A stretch of DNA of 64,000 nt from Bacillus sp. V3B (GTDB lineage Bacteria; Bacillota; Bacilli; Bacillales; Cytobacillaceae): the NCBI RefSeq assembly GCF_024494465.1, contig NZ_JAETXM010000001.1, positions 558,001-622,000 on the forward strand. The letters run 5' to 3'. This document shows positions 17,337 to 25,533 of the stretch, one piece after another; position 1 is the first letter of the stretch; each line of letters begins with the position of its first letter. The notes under the pieces are model-generated. The model was not told where the DNA came from, did no database searches, and worked only from the letters and a program-made list of their open reading frames with translations. A program made the position numbers and the translations under genes.

Positions 17337-17391
17337 TTGAAAATTATTATCACTCATGTTATATTTTAATTGTAAATGATAGTTATTATCA
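17337..17391 (+). promoter_or_regulatory. Sigma-A promoter flanked by two Fur boxes
   Basis: -35 TTGAAA (17337-17342), 17-bp spacer, -10 TATATT (17360-17365). Fur box 1 TGAAAATTATTATCA (17338-17352) overlaps the -35 and spacer. Fur box 2 TGATAGTTATTATCA (17377-17391) covers the start site region. Each matches TGATAATNATTATCA at all but one defined position. This is the layout of a tightly iron-repressed promoter. Confidence 0.8.
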
Positions 17392-17421
17392 TTACAAATG
17401 ATAAAAGGATGGTGCATAAAT

Positions 17422-17520
17422 ATGACAGCCGTATTAATTGTAATGACCGTTGGTGTTTATTCCTTAGTAATGAAGCATGTGCTGAATCATGTATCAAAAC
17501 CACATCCAGTTCATAAATAA
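17422..17520 (+). CDS. Fur-controlled micropeptide with one membrane helix and His-rich tail
   Basis: Encodes 32 residues: a hydrophobic stretch MTAVLIVMTVGVYSLVM, then KHVLNHVSKPHPVHK with four His. AAAGGATGGTG 7-15 bases upstream of the ATG can serve as ribosome binding site. It lies 30 bp after a double Fur box and promoter, and a strong terminator follows at 17615. No other gene is in this transcript, so the peptide (or the RNA itself) must be the iron-responsive product. The family is not recognised. A histidine-rich membrane micropeptide induced by iron starvation could assist metal uptake or modulate a transporter; that is inference only. Confidence 0.65.
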   Translation: MTAVLIVMTVGVYSLVMKHVLNHVSKPHPVHK

Positions 17521-17614
17521 TCTTAAATTACCTTTTTATTTATTATAACTCGTAAGCGTTTCCAATCTTTTTTACCGAAAGGATGCTAAAAGATTATGAT
17601 TTTGTTAAGTACAC

Positions 17615-17659
17615 AATAAAGCCAAGTATTCTTATGATAAGAATACTTGGCTTTATTTA
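17615..17659. terminator. Bidirectional terminator between the Fur-controlled gene and the mrp operon
   Basis: Near-perfect inverted repeat (AATAAAGCCAAGTATTCTTA and its complement) with short loop and A/T runs on both sides. Confidence 0.9.
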
Positions 17660-17694
17660 TAGAAAAGATTATTTCTTATTTTCATATCTCATGA

Positions 17695-18069
17695 TTATTC
17701 ACGATCCATGCAATTTGATTGTTTTTCTGTTAAATAGTGCTTTAAATCATCTTGCACACTGTTTTCAGTAAGCTTAACATGTGAACGATAGGCTGAGCGG
17801 CAAATAACGTGTGCCCCCACAGGTGCTGTTAGGAAGACAAAGAAAATACCAAGAAGTAGTCGGATACTAAAATACCCATCAGTGATTAAAAAATAGACAA
17901 ATGTTCCAACTAAAGTACAAAGCACTCCTAGAGTAGAACTTTTTGATGCTGCATGTGAGCGAGTATATACATCAGGTAAACGTATGAGTCCTATTGCACT
18001 CAAGAAACTGAAAAGGGTTCCAATCAGAATAAGAAAGGCTGCGATGATTTCACTTGCTGTTACGCTCAA
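17695..18069 (-). CDS. mrpG: Mrp antiporter subunit G
   Basis: A 124-residue subunit with three transmembrane helices (IIAAFLILIGTLFSFLSAIGLIRLPDVYTRSHAA signature). It is the last gene of the seven-gene Mrp Na+/H+ antiporter operon. The start is TTG 18069, with AAAGAGGTG upstream, inside the end of mrpF (20-bp overlap). The C-terminal tail is hydrophilic (HVKLTENSVQDDLKHYLTEKQ). Confidence 0.95.
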   Translation of the reverse strand: MSVTASEIIAAFLILIGTLFSFLSAIGLIRLPDVYTRSHAASKSSTLGVLCTLVGTFVYFLITDGYFSIRLLLGIFFVFLTAPVGAHVICRSAYRSHVKLTENSVQDDLKHYLTEKQSNCMDRE

Positions 18070-18331
18070 TAACTACACCTCTTTCGATAAATCTAGCAAA
18101 GGCAATGGTCCCAACGAAAGACAGAATCCCAAGTAATAGAATAATATCAAGAAAAGCATGGGTTCGAAGAAGAACAGAAACAATCGCAATTCCTGCAATT
18201 AAATTAATCCCGATGAAATCTAATGCTTGTACACGGTCAGGTGCGGAAGAGCCTTTTACCATTCGATAAATCGCCGCCAAAATAGATAGGGTTAATAAAA
18301 CTAATGAAGTAATCAAAATGAAATCAAACAT
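18050..18331 (-). CDS. mrpF: Mrp antiporter subunit F
   Basis: A 93-residue subunit with three transmembrane helices, including the conserved KGSSAPDRVQALDFIGIN loop. Subunits E, F and G form the small-subunit side of the complex. Strong Shine-Dalgarno AAGGAGGTGA precedes ATG 18331. It overlaps mrpE by 8 bp and mrpG by 20 bp. Confidence 0.95.
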   Translation of the reverse strand: MFDFILITSLVLLTLSILAAIYRMVKGSSAPDRVQALDFIGINLIAGIAIVSVLLRTHAFLDIILLLGILSFVGTIAFARFIERGVVIERNSK

Positions 18332-18806
18332 AACGGGTCACCTCCTTAATGGCCTTTTCAAATGCATTTTTTGATCTTATTACGGCATTACTAGATTCTG
18401 GGATATCCATGGCATGAATATATAAGACTTTTGCATCGTCTGAAACCTCCATTACGACAGAACCTGGTGTCAATGATATAAGTAATGATAGGAGAGTGAT
18501 TTCCAAATCATCTTCTAATTCCGTTTCTAGTGAAAATATACCAGGTGTAATGTTAATTTTTGGTCGTATTACTTGTTGTACAACAAGTAAACTAGAAGAA
18601 ATCAATTCGCGTATAAAAACGAGTATCAATTTTAAGATGGCAAGTAAAGAAAGCAAATAAAAACGGGTTGGAAAAAAACGACGCATACTAAAAACAATAA
18701 ATACTCCAACTAAATATCCACTGAAAAAGGATAATACGCTCCACTGATCTTGAAAAAACATCCACAATAGAGCAACGGATAAATTGATTAATAATTGTAT
18801 GGGCAA
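18324..18806 (-). CDS. mrpE: Mrp antiporter subunit E
   Basis: About 160 residues with N-terminal membrane helices (PIQLLINLSVALLWMFFQ) and a cytoplasmic C-terminal domain (LETELEDDLEITLLSLLISLTPGSVVMEVSDD). TTG 18806 with GGGGTGG five bases upstream is preferred over the in-frame TTG at 18824, because family members begin right at this first helix. Required for complex assembly. Confidence 0.93.
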   Translation of the reverse strand: MPIQLLINLSVALLWMFFQDQWSVLSFFSGYLVGVFIVFSMRRFFPTRFYLLSLLAILKLILVFIRELISSSLLVVQQVIRPKINITPGIFSLETELEDDLEITLLSLLISLTPGSVVMEVSDDAKVLYIHAMDIPESSNAVIRSKNAFEKAIKEVTRYV

Positions 18807-18839
18807 TAGAACCACCCCTTTCAAAAAATAAGATCTTTT

Positions 18840-20330
18840 TTAAGGTATTGAATGACCATCAAATACGGCGCTAATATAAAGATCAGGATTTAATAAGCCT
18901 TCAGCTGCTATTTGAATGTACTCATTAATTCCTTCAGCGCCAAAACCAAGTGCTATTGTGGCAACGGTTAAAAGAACGATTGGGAACATCAGTCCTTTTG
19001 TTGTGCCTTTTTCCATTTCCTCACTTAAAATTGTTTCACCCCAAAATCCGTTCATAAAGATTTTCATGACAGAATATAAAACCATTAAACTGGTCAATAT
19101 TCCAATGGCCCCTAACCAAAAGTATTCGGCTTCAAACGTGCCTCTTGTAATAAAGACTTTACCTAGAAAGCCACTTAGTGGGGGAATACCTGATAAAGAT
19201 AAGGCAGAGATAAAGAAGATCCATCCTAGATAGGGATGTGTGCCAATAAGTCCACTTATGTCTTTAAGCTTACTAGTACCAGTTAAATGAATAACGATTC
19301 CTCCTAAAAGGAAGAGGAGCGCTTTAATAATAATGTCATGAATGAGGTAGTAAATGGATCCAACGAAAGCATGGGTAGTGAAGGAAGCTAATCCTGCGAG
19401 GATTAATCCTACTCCAACAATGACATTATAAGTGAGTATTTTTCTTATATCCCAATAAGCTACCGCACCGATGGCACCAAGTAGCATGGTTAACGCTGCT
19501 AGTATTCCAATGAATAGGTGTGTGATTTGTTGCTCATGATAAAAGATGAGCGTAAACATGCGAAACATCGCATAAATTCCTACTTTTGTTAGCAAAGCTG
19601 CAAACAGGGCAGAGATAGAAGTTGGTGGTGCACTATACGATCCAGGTAACCAATAAAATAAGAAAAGGGCCGCTTTTAGACTAAAGACAATTAAAAATAA
19701 GAGGGACACTGTTGTTAATAAACCATCTTGTCCAGCCTCAGCGACACGGACGGAAAGGTGGGCTAAATTTAACGTCCCTGTGATTGAATATAGGTAGGCA
19801 ATACCTACCAGAAATAGAAAGGAAGAAACGACATTAACGAAAATATATTTTATAGATTCACGTAATTGTATTTTTGTTCCTCCAAGTGTAATTAATACAT
19901 AAGAGGCAATGAGCATCAATTCGAAACAAACGTATAAGTTAAATAAATCTCCTGTTAAAAAAGAGCCATTTACCCCTGTAATAAGGAATAAAAATAATGG
20001 ATAAAAATAATAGGATTCTCGTTCTTTACCAATGGAACGAAAGGCGTAAACTAAACAACAGAATGCGACAAGGCTTGTTGTTAGAAGTAGCAAGGCAGAA
20101 AACATATCTGCTACCATACTTACCCCATATGGTGCTTGCCAACCGCCTAATTGAAGTGTTTGAATTCCTTCTGTTTGGATTTGCTTCATCAGCAAGACTG
20201 AAGCAAATCCGATGGCAATAATTGCTACGCTACTTACTATTCTTTGCAGTTCGATATTTTTTCGAAAGAGAACTAAAATCATCCCAATCGTTAGTGGTAT
20301 AAGAATAGGCATTAAGACTAAATTATTCAT
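18840..20330 (-). CDS. mrpD: Mrp antiporter subunit D
   Basis: A 496-residue NuoM/NuoL-like proton-translocating subunit with about 14 membrane helices. The conserved GDLFNLYVCFELMLIASYVLI and KAALFLFYWLPGSYSAPPTSISALFA segments carry the key Glu and Lys. ATG 20330 is chosen: GAGGGG is too close to the ATG at 20336. It overlaps the end of mrpC, so translation is coupled. Confidence 0.96.
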   Translation of the reverse strand: MNNLVLMPILIPLTIGMILVLFRKNIELQRIVSSVAIIAIGFASVLLMKQIQTEGIQTLQLGGWQAPYGVSMVADMFSALLLLTTSLVAFCCLVYAFRSIGKERESYYFYPLFLFLITGVNGSFLTGDLFNLYVCFELMLIASYVLITLGGTKIQLRESIKYIFVNVVSSFLFLVGIAYLYSITGTLNLAHLSVRVAEAGQDGLLTTVSLLFLIVFSLKAALFLFYWLPGSYSAPPTSISALFAALLTKVGIYAMFRMFTLIFYHEQQITHLFIGILAALTMLLGAIGAVAYWDIRKILTYNVIVGVGLILAGLASFTTHAFVGSIYYLIHDIIIKALLFLLGGIVIHLTGTSKLKDISGLIGTHPYLGWIFFISALSLSGIPPLSGFLGKVFITRGTFEAEYFWLGAIGILTSLMVLYSVMKIFMNGFWGETILSEEMEKGTTKGLMFPIVLLTVATIALGFGAEGINEYIQIAAEGLLNPDLYISAVFDGHSIP

Positions 20331-20664
20331 CTTCATTTCCCCTCAACTGTTCCAAATCATCCGTGCCGTATAATTTATATATTTTGTAACCTAACACTAA
20401 TAAAAGAGCTGTCACAGCAAAATTTATAACAATGGCGGTTAGTATTAAGGCTTGTGGTATTGCATCTGTAAACGAGAGGATTTTCTCGCTTAATAATGGA
20501 GGAGAGCCCGTTTTAAGTCCTCCCATCGTCATAATCAGTAGATTAATCCCATGACTAATGACAGACGTGCCTAAGATGATTCTTAACATGTTTTTTGACA
20601 AGATTAAATAGGTGCCAATCGCAAAAAATAAGCCGACAAGAATAGACATAATCGTTTCCATCAT
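20323..20664 (-). CDS. mrpC: Mrp antiporter subunit C
   Basis: A 113-residue NuoK-like subunit with three membrane helices (SILVGLFFAIGTYLILSKNMLRIILGTSVISHGINLLIM; PQALILTAIVINFAVTALLLVLGYKIY). The ATG overlaps the mrpB stop codon (ATGA-type junction). Confidence 0.95.
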   Translation of the reverse strand: MMETIMSILVGLFFAIGTYLILSKNMLRIILGTSVISHGINLLIMTMGGLKTGSPPLLSEKILSFTDAIPQALILTAIVINFAVTALLLVLGYKIYKLYGTDDLEQLRGNEDE

Positions 20665-21086
20665 GAACGATCGTCACTTATCGTTAAAATGATGGTAACA
20701 GCGGTTCCAATGACAGCTAATGCAACACCGGTATCAAATAGGAGGGCGGTTGCAAGCTCAGTTTTCCCGAAAATAGGAAGGTCAAAATATCCAAATGTTT
20801 GCGTTAAAAAGGGCTGACCAAAGAAGAGTCCCCACATCCCCGTGAAAATCGCAATTAATACACCGATCGCAGCAACATTCTTAAAATCGAATGGGATATT
20901 CTTTCTAATAGTCTCAATATCAAACGCCAGAAATAAAAGAGTGATACCTGAAGCAACACTTAGACCGCCTATAAATCCTCCACCGGGATTATGATGACCA
21001 CCATAAAACAAATAAACGGAGAATGTGAAAATGATAATAACTGCCATTTTCGTAACTGTATGCAAGATGACATCATTTGGTTTCAT
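20661..21086 (-). CDS. mrpB: Mrp antiporter subunit B
   Basis: A 141-residue MnhB-domain protein with four membrane helices and the signature YGGHHNPGGGFIGGLSVASGITLLFLAFD. Shine-Dalgarno GGGAGGGA precedes ATG 21086, which lies inside the last codons of mrpA. Confidence 0.96.
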   Translation of the reverse strand: MKPNDVILHTVTKMAVIIIFTFSVYLFYGGHHNPGGGFIGGLSVASGITLLFLAFDIETIRKNIPFDFKNVAAIGVLIAIFTGMWGLFFGQPFLTQTFGYFDLPIFGKTELATALLFDTGVALAVIGTAVTIILTISDDRS

Positions 21087-23487
21087 TTTTATCCCTCCCT
21101 GTTAATTGAAGTTTGATTAATGTATAAACGCCTAAGCCTGCAATACATAGAACAGCAATCTCTAACATTGTATCAATGCCCCGAAAATCAACAAGAATCG
21201 CATTTACGATATTTTTTGCACCTGCAAGCTCATAGGCATTTTCAAAATAGTTAACAATTGGTTCGAAAAGCTTGTGTCCATTTGAAGCCAAAGCCAGTAA
21301 TGTAACAATAGTTCCCACACCGATTGAAATAATAAGATTCGTAGCTTTAAAACGCATTCTACCCATATGTTTGCTAAATTCAGGTAGATGATAAAAACAT
21401 AATAGAAATAGTGCGGTTGTTACGGTTTCAACAACCAATTGTGTAAGGGCTAAATCAGGTGCCCGAAACAGGACAAAGAACATAGAAACAAGATATCCTA
21501 GTGCCCCGACTGCAATAAGGGAGACGATTCTTGTTTTTGACAGTAGCACGGTAAATGCGGCAATCATCATTGCAGCAATTAGACCACCTTCATAGAAATT
21601 AATGGGTGCATCCTGTGAGGAATCAAAGGAGATTCCGGTTAATAACCAACTTGCACTACCGAGTACTAGAATGAAGAAGGCAAATATATAAATGAAGTAG
21701 CTTCGAATAGAGCCATTCATATAACGATTGGTTAACCCGAATGAAAATGACTCCATTTTAGTAATTCCTTCATTATATAGGTTATTCAGTGTTAATGCCT
21801 TTGGGTAATAGCGATAAATAACAATCCATTTTCTAATATATCGGTACATGAGAGCACCAAGGACAATCACTCCAATGGTCATAAATAATTCTGGTGTCCA
21901 GCCATGCCAAGCACTAATTTTTATGTCGATCCCACCATTCCCCACATAGGTGGGTAAGATAGAAGTAAAAGCAGGCTGAATAATATACTTAGCTAGCACA
22001 TTCGGGAAAAAGAAAATAAGGATAACAAAAACTATTAGAATCATTGGTGGAATCAACATTCCAATTGGAGGCTCATGAGCACTTTTTTCAAGTTTTGTAG
22101 GTTGATGCTTCCCTGTAAACGTCTTAAAGACAAGGATCATACAGTAAATAAAGGTAAAGACACTGGCTATCCAAGCGATAATGGGAAATAGGATACCTAA
22201 TGTGTCCATGTTAAACACATTTAATTGGGAAGCATTTAACAAACCAGTAAAAAACATTTCCTTACTTAAAAAGCCATTAAATGGAGGTAAGCCTGCCATT
22301 GAAAAACTACCAATAAGTGTCAGTGTAAAAGTGATTGGCATGAGATTCATGAGTCCGCCTAACTTTCGAATATCTCGGGTTCCGGTTTCATGATCAATAA
22401 TCCCAACAAGCATAAAGAGAGAACCTTTAAACGTTGAGTGATTAATCAAGTGGAATATGGATGTAAAGACTGCTACAGCATACACTGTTGATTCGTCACC
22501 TAATCCAAAATACATGGAGGCAGATCCTAAACCGAGGAGGCTCATAATTAAACCAAGTTGACTTATGGTGGAATAGGCCAGTAATGCTTTTAAATCTGTT
22601 TGTTTCACAGCATTAAGAGAACCATATAGTAAAGTCAGAATTCCGATTCCTGAAACAAGCCAAAACCATTCTGCATGTCCGCCAAAAATAGGTGTGAAAC
22701 GAGCCACTAAATAAATTCCTGCTTTCACCATCGTTGCAGAATGGAGATAAGCACTAATTGGAGTAGGAGCTTCCATCGCATCAGGTAACCAAATGCTGAA
22801 TGGAAATTGAGCAGACTTTGTAAAGGCCCCTACAAGAATTAAGATCATAGCTGGAAGAAATAATGCATTTGTCTGAATTCCTTCTACTAATGTAATCATT
22901 TCACGAATACTGTATGTACCTGTCATCATCGCCAGCATAATAAATCCCGTTAGCATAACGAGTCCGCCAAAAACGGTAATCAGTAATGATTTTTGTGCAC
23001 CATAACGAGATTGTTTTCGTTGGTACCAGTAGGCGATTAATAAAAAGGAAGCGATGCTTGTTAGTTCCCAAAATACATATAATACTAGAATATTATCAGA
23101 GAAAACAACACCGAGCATTGCACCCATGAAGAGCATTAAATACACATAAAAGTTATGAAGTGATTCACGCATTTTTGACATGTAATAAATAGAATAAAGG
23201 ATAACTAACACACCAATTCCTGTAATGAGTAAAGCAAAAACAAGCGATAAACCGTCCAAGTAGTTTGTGAAATTAATACCGAGAGAAGGTATCCAAGGTA
23301 GAGTGTGTTTAACCATGTTTCCACTAGAAACAGCAGGGATATAGGTTAATAAATAGATGAATATGAGTAATGGTATTGGAAATACAAACCAACCCGTATG
23401 AATACGTGGTATAAACAACTTATACAGTATGGGAATAAAAATGGTAGTGATAAATGGAATGACAATCATGATTGGTAACCAAGACAA
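21073..23487 (-). CDS. mrpA: Mrp antiporter subunit A
   Basis: An 804-residue NuoL-like subunit with about 20 membrane helices and a C-terminal MbhD-type extension (FRAPDLALTQLVVETVTTALFLLCFYHLP). The core has VLYVFWELTSIASFLLIAYWYQ, TKSAQFPFSIWLPDAMEAPTPISAYLHSATMVKAG and LINHSTFKGSLFMLVG with the proton-path residues. The start is TTG 23487, seven bases after AAAGGAGGGA. First gene of mrpABCDEFG, which exports Na+ and supports alkali and salt tolerance. A GTGAAG/CTTCAC inverted repeat at 23541-23564 is a possible operator. Confidence 0.96.
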   Translation of the reverse strand: MSWLPIMIVIPFITTIFIPILYKLFIPRIHTGWFVFPIPLLIFIYLLTYIPAVSSGNMVKHTLPWIPSLGINFTNYLDGLSLVFALLITGIGVLVILYSIYYMSKMRESLHNFYVYLMLFMGAMLGVVFSDNILVLYVFWELTSIASFLLIAYWYQRKQSRYGAQKSLLITVFGGLVMLTGFIMLAMMTGTYSIREMITLVEGIQTNALFLPAMILILVGAFTKSAQFPFSIWLPDAMEAPTPISAYLHSATMVKAGIYLVARFTPIFGGHAEWFWLVSGIGILTLLYGSLNAVKQTDLKALLAYSTISQLGLIMSLLGLGSASMYFGLGDESTVYAVAVFTSIFHLINHSTFKGSLFMLVGIIDHETGTRDIRKLGGLMNLMPITFTLTLIGSFSMAGLPPFNGFLSKEMFFTGLLNASQLNVFNMDTLGILFPIIAWIASVFTFIYCMILVFKTFTGKHQPTKLEKSAHEPPIGMLIPPMILIVFVILIFFFPNVLAKYIIQPAFTSILPTYVGNGGIDIKISAWHGWTPELFMTIGVIVLGALMYRYIRKWIVIYRYYPKALTLNNLYNEGITKMESFSFGLTNRYMNGSIRSYFIYIFAFFILVLGSASWLLTGISFDSSQDAPINFYEGGLIAAMMIAAFTVLLSKTRIVSLIAVGALGYLVSMFFVLFRAPDLALTQLVVETVTTALFLLCFYHLPEFSKHMGRMRFKATNLIISIGVGTIVTLLALASNGHKLFEPIVNYFENAYELAGAKNIVNAILVDFRGIDTMLEIAVLCIAGLGVYTLIKLQLTGRDKNETK

Positions 23488-23730
23488 GCAGGTTCCCTCC
23501 TTTTTTCTTTATAGTCATTTGTGGGCTTATTATTAACTGTGAAGTCTCTAATAACTCTTCACTTTTTATGAAAATGATTTATGTTAAATATTCATTCATT
23601 AATTTTGAGTTTAGGCATTATTGAAGATTTCTTTATAAAGATTGACTGAAGTTGTAGCATAAGATATAGTCGTACATAGCTTGATAGAATAAGACTTGTT
23701 TTTTACATTGATATTGAGGTGACCATAATA

Positions 23731-24417
23731 ATGAAGAAAATAAAAGGTCGTATGGACGAAAGCATCCTCGTCTGCGTATACTATGGGCCAAATGGTGCGC
23801 GACTTATTCAGCGTGGGTGTAAGATAGCGAGTATGCTTGATTGCCCACTCTATATCTTGACCATTGACCGGAAACCTTTTGATGAACTGGATGCTGAGAA
23901 ATCCTTCTATATTAGTAGTTGGCAACAATTAGCGGAAAAGCATAACGCTGAAGAATTTATTGTTTTGGATAATGAAAAACGCCCTATTTCAAAAGTGATA
24001 GCAGATGTAGCTAGAGAGAAACATATTACGCAAATTGTACTCGGTCAAACCGCTCAAAGTCGTTGGGAGCAAATGACAAAGGGTTCGATTATTAACACGT
24101 TGTTGCAGGAGATCCCATTCGTAGACCTTCATATTATTTCTGTTTCTCGTTCAGTTAGAGATCAAGAAGGCCAGTTTGAGAAGGGGGTTCGTGCCTATCT
24201 TGTGAAAGAAAACGAAGAATACCGTATTCGATTTAAACATACAAAGAATGCTGAATTTGAAGGGATTTTCTTCAAGGATATCGGTACAGATTTTAATAAT
24301 GGTTTGTTCAAATTTATGAAAAATAAAGAAACCATATATGTTCATGTAACAGAGGACTATGTTAAAGATTTTACAAATGTAAAAATAACTGTCCCTGATG
24401 AAATAGATGATATTTAA
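23731..24417 (+). CDS. Stand-alone KdpD-like universal stress (USP) domain protein
   Basis: About 228 residues. The first 145 resemble the USP domain of KdpD sensor kinases: DESILVCVYYGPNGARLIQRGCKIASMLDCPLYILTID, then HITQIVLGQTAQSRWEQMTKGSIINTLLQEIPFVDLHII. No membrane segments or kinase domain follow; the C-terminal 80 residues are soluble and not recognised. GAGGTGA at 23716-23722 selects ATG 23731. It is divergent from the mrp operon, so it may sense cation status or a nucleotide ligand; in staphylococcal KdpD this domain binds c-di-AMP. That role is inference. Confidence 0.75.
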   Translation: MKKIKGRMDESILVCVYYGPNGARLIQRGCKIASMLDCPLYILTIDRKPFDELDAEKSFYISSWQQLAEKHNAEEFIVLDNEKRPISKVIADVAREKHITQIVLGQTAQSRWEQMTKGSIINTLLQEIPFVDLHIISVSRSVRDQEGQFEKGVRAYLVKENEEYRIRFKHTKNAEFEGIFFKDIGTDFNNGLFKFMKNKETIYVHVTEDYVKDFTNVKITVPDEIDDI

Positions 24418-24460
24418 TCATTAGATTACTAGCAAATAGATTGTTTTAAACCTTTATTCT

Positions 24461-24493
24461 TCTCCTCATATATTCACATGGGGAGATTTTTTA
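24461..24493 (+). terminator. Terminator of the USP-domain gene
   Basis: TCTCCTCA / TGGGGAGA stem (one wobble) followed by a run of six T. Confidence 0.75.
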
Positions 24494-24530
24494 TTAAAAG
24501 GGTGGGTTAGTTTAGGTAGCTTTCAAATAT

Positions 24531-25094
24531 TTAAAGGTTGACATCTACTTTTATGAGGTGTTTTTCATATTTATCTACTCCTAAGTAACGTAAAGTTTCT
24601 GCTGGTGATTGATGATGGTAGATAGACATTAGGATAGATATGGCAATTCCTTTGCGTAAAGCATGATAGCCGAACGTTTTTCGGAGGGTATGGGTGCCGA
24701 TCTTTCCTATAATACCCGCTTCTTTAGCAGCATGATTAATAATTCGATAGGCTTGCTGTCTTGTAATCGGTTGATCATTCTTTTTTGATTTAAAAAGAAA
24801 ATCCTTACTACTATAATTGAAACGAGATAAGTAAGTTTCGAGTACTACTTCTACCCGACTATTTAAATAAAATGCTTGTTTTTCTTCGCTTTTCTCATCC
24901 TTAATATAAAGAAATTCCTTCATTTGTGTTCCATCCCATACATCTTCAACTTTTAAGAAAAGTAAATCACTAATTTTAACACCTGTATTAATGCCCAATA
25001 CAAACAACAATAGATCTCTTTGTGATTGTTTCTGTAAAATGACTTTTATAGCATTGATTTGTTCGACATCTTTAATGGGATTAACATATTCCAC
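24531..25094 (-). CDS. Small tyrosine recombinase, catalytic domain only
   Basis: A 187-residue XerC/D-like catalytic domain without the N-terminal core-binding domain. It has HTLRKTFGYH (H-X2-R), HHQSPAETLRYLGV with the C-terminal His and Tyr, and NTGVKISDLLFLKV. The last occupies the first catalytic Arg position with Lys. Such short integrases occur widely in Bacillus chromosomes without an attached mobile element. The substrate is unknown. The upstream region holds inverted ATGTTAC / GTAACAT at 25116-25122 and 25148-25154. Confidence 0.85.
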   Translation of the reverse strand: MEYVNPIKDVEQINAIKVILQKQSQRDLLLFVLGINTGVKISDLLFLKVEDVWDGTQMKEFLYIKDEKSEEKQAFYLNSRVEVVLETYLSRFNYSSKDFLFKSKKNDQPITRQQAYRIINHAAKEAGIIGKIGTHTLRKTFGYHALRKGIAISILMSIYHHQSPAETLRYLGVDKYEKHLIKVDVNL

Positions 25095-25314
25095 GGGACA
25101 TCCCCCTAAAATATAATGTTACATAATAATATATTATCAGAAAATAAGTAACATAACAACTTTTAAATGAACAAATAAACTGAAGAGTCGGATTATCCAC
25201 TATTTTGAATAAAAAAGGAATATGTACATAAAACTGTAATAAAAAATGAAAAGTGTTATGGTCATTTGGTCACTCTAAGTCCATACAAGAAGAATGAAAG
25301 GGTGAGGCAAAAAG

Positions 25315-25437
25315 GTGAATGTAAAGTTAGGTACAATTGAACAATTTGAAGCACTGAAAGAGTTCCATCAAAATCATACATGACTCAAAGAGGGATGGCT
25401 AGAAGATGAAAAGGTAATGGGAAATGAGGTATCATAA
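25315..25437 (+). pseudogene. Possible decayed coding remnant
   Basis: A GTG preceded by AAAGG opens a frame reading MNVKLGTIEQFEALKEFHQNHT, then an in-frame TGA, then LKEGWLEDEKVMGNEVS and a TAA. Codon use on both sides of the TGA looks coding, suggesting a short broken gene. The family is not recognised. The rest of the gap between the recombinase and the yhcX-like gene shows nothing further that I can support. Confidence 0.3.
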
Positions 25438-25533
25438 TCATGAACGAGTCAATTGGGAAAGACGTTGATTATTATATGAAGAAAAACGAGTAAGATGGTA
25501 AGTTTGATAACTGAGAGACAAGGACGTGAGAAC

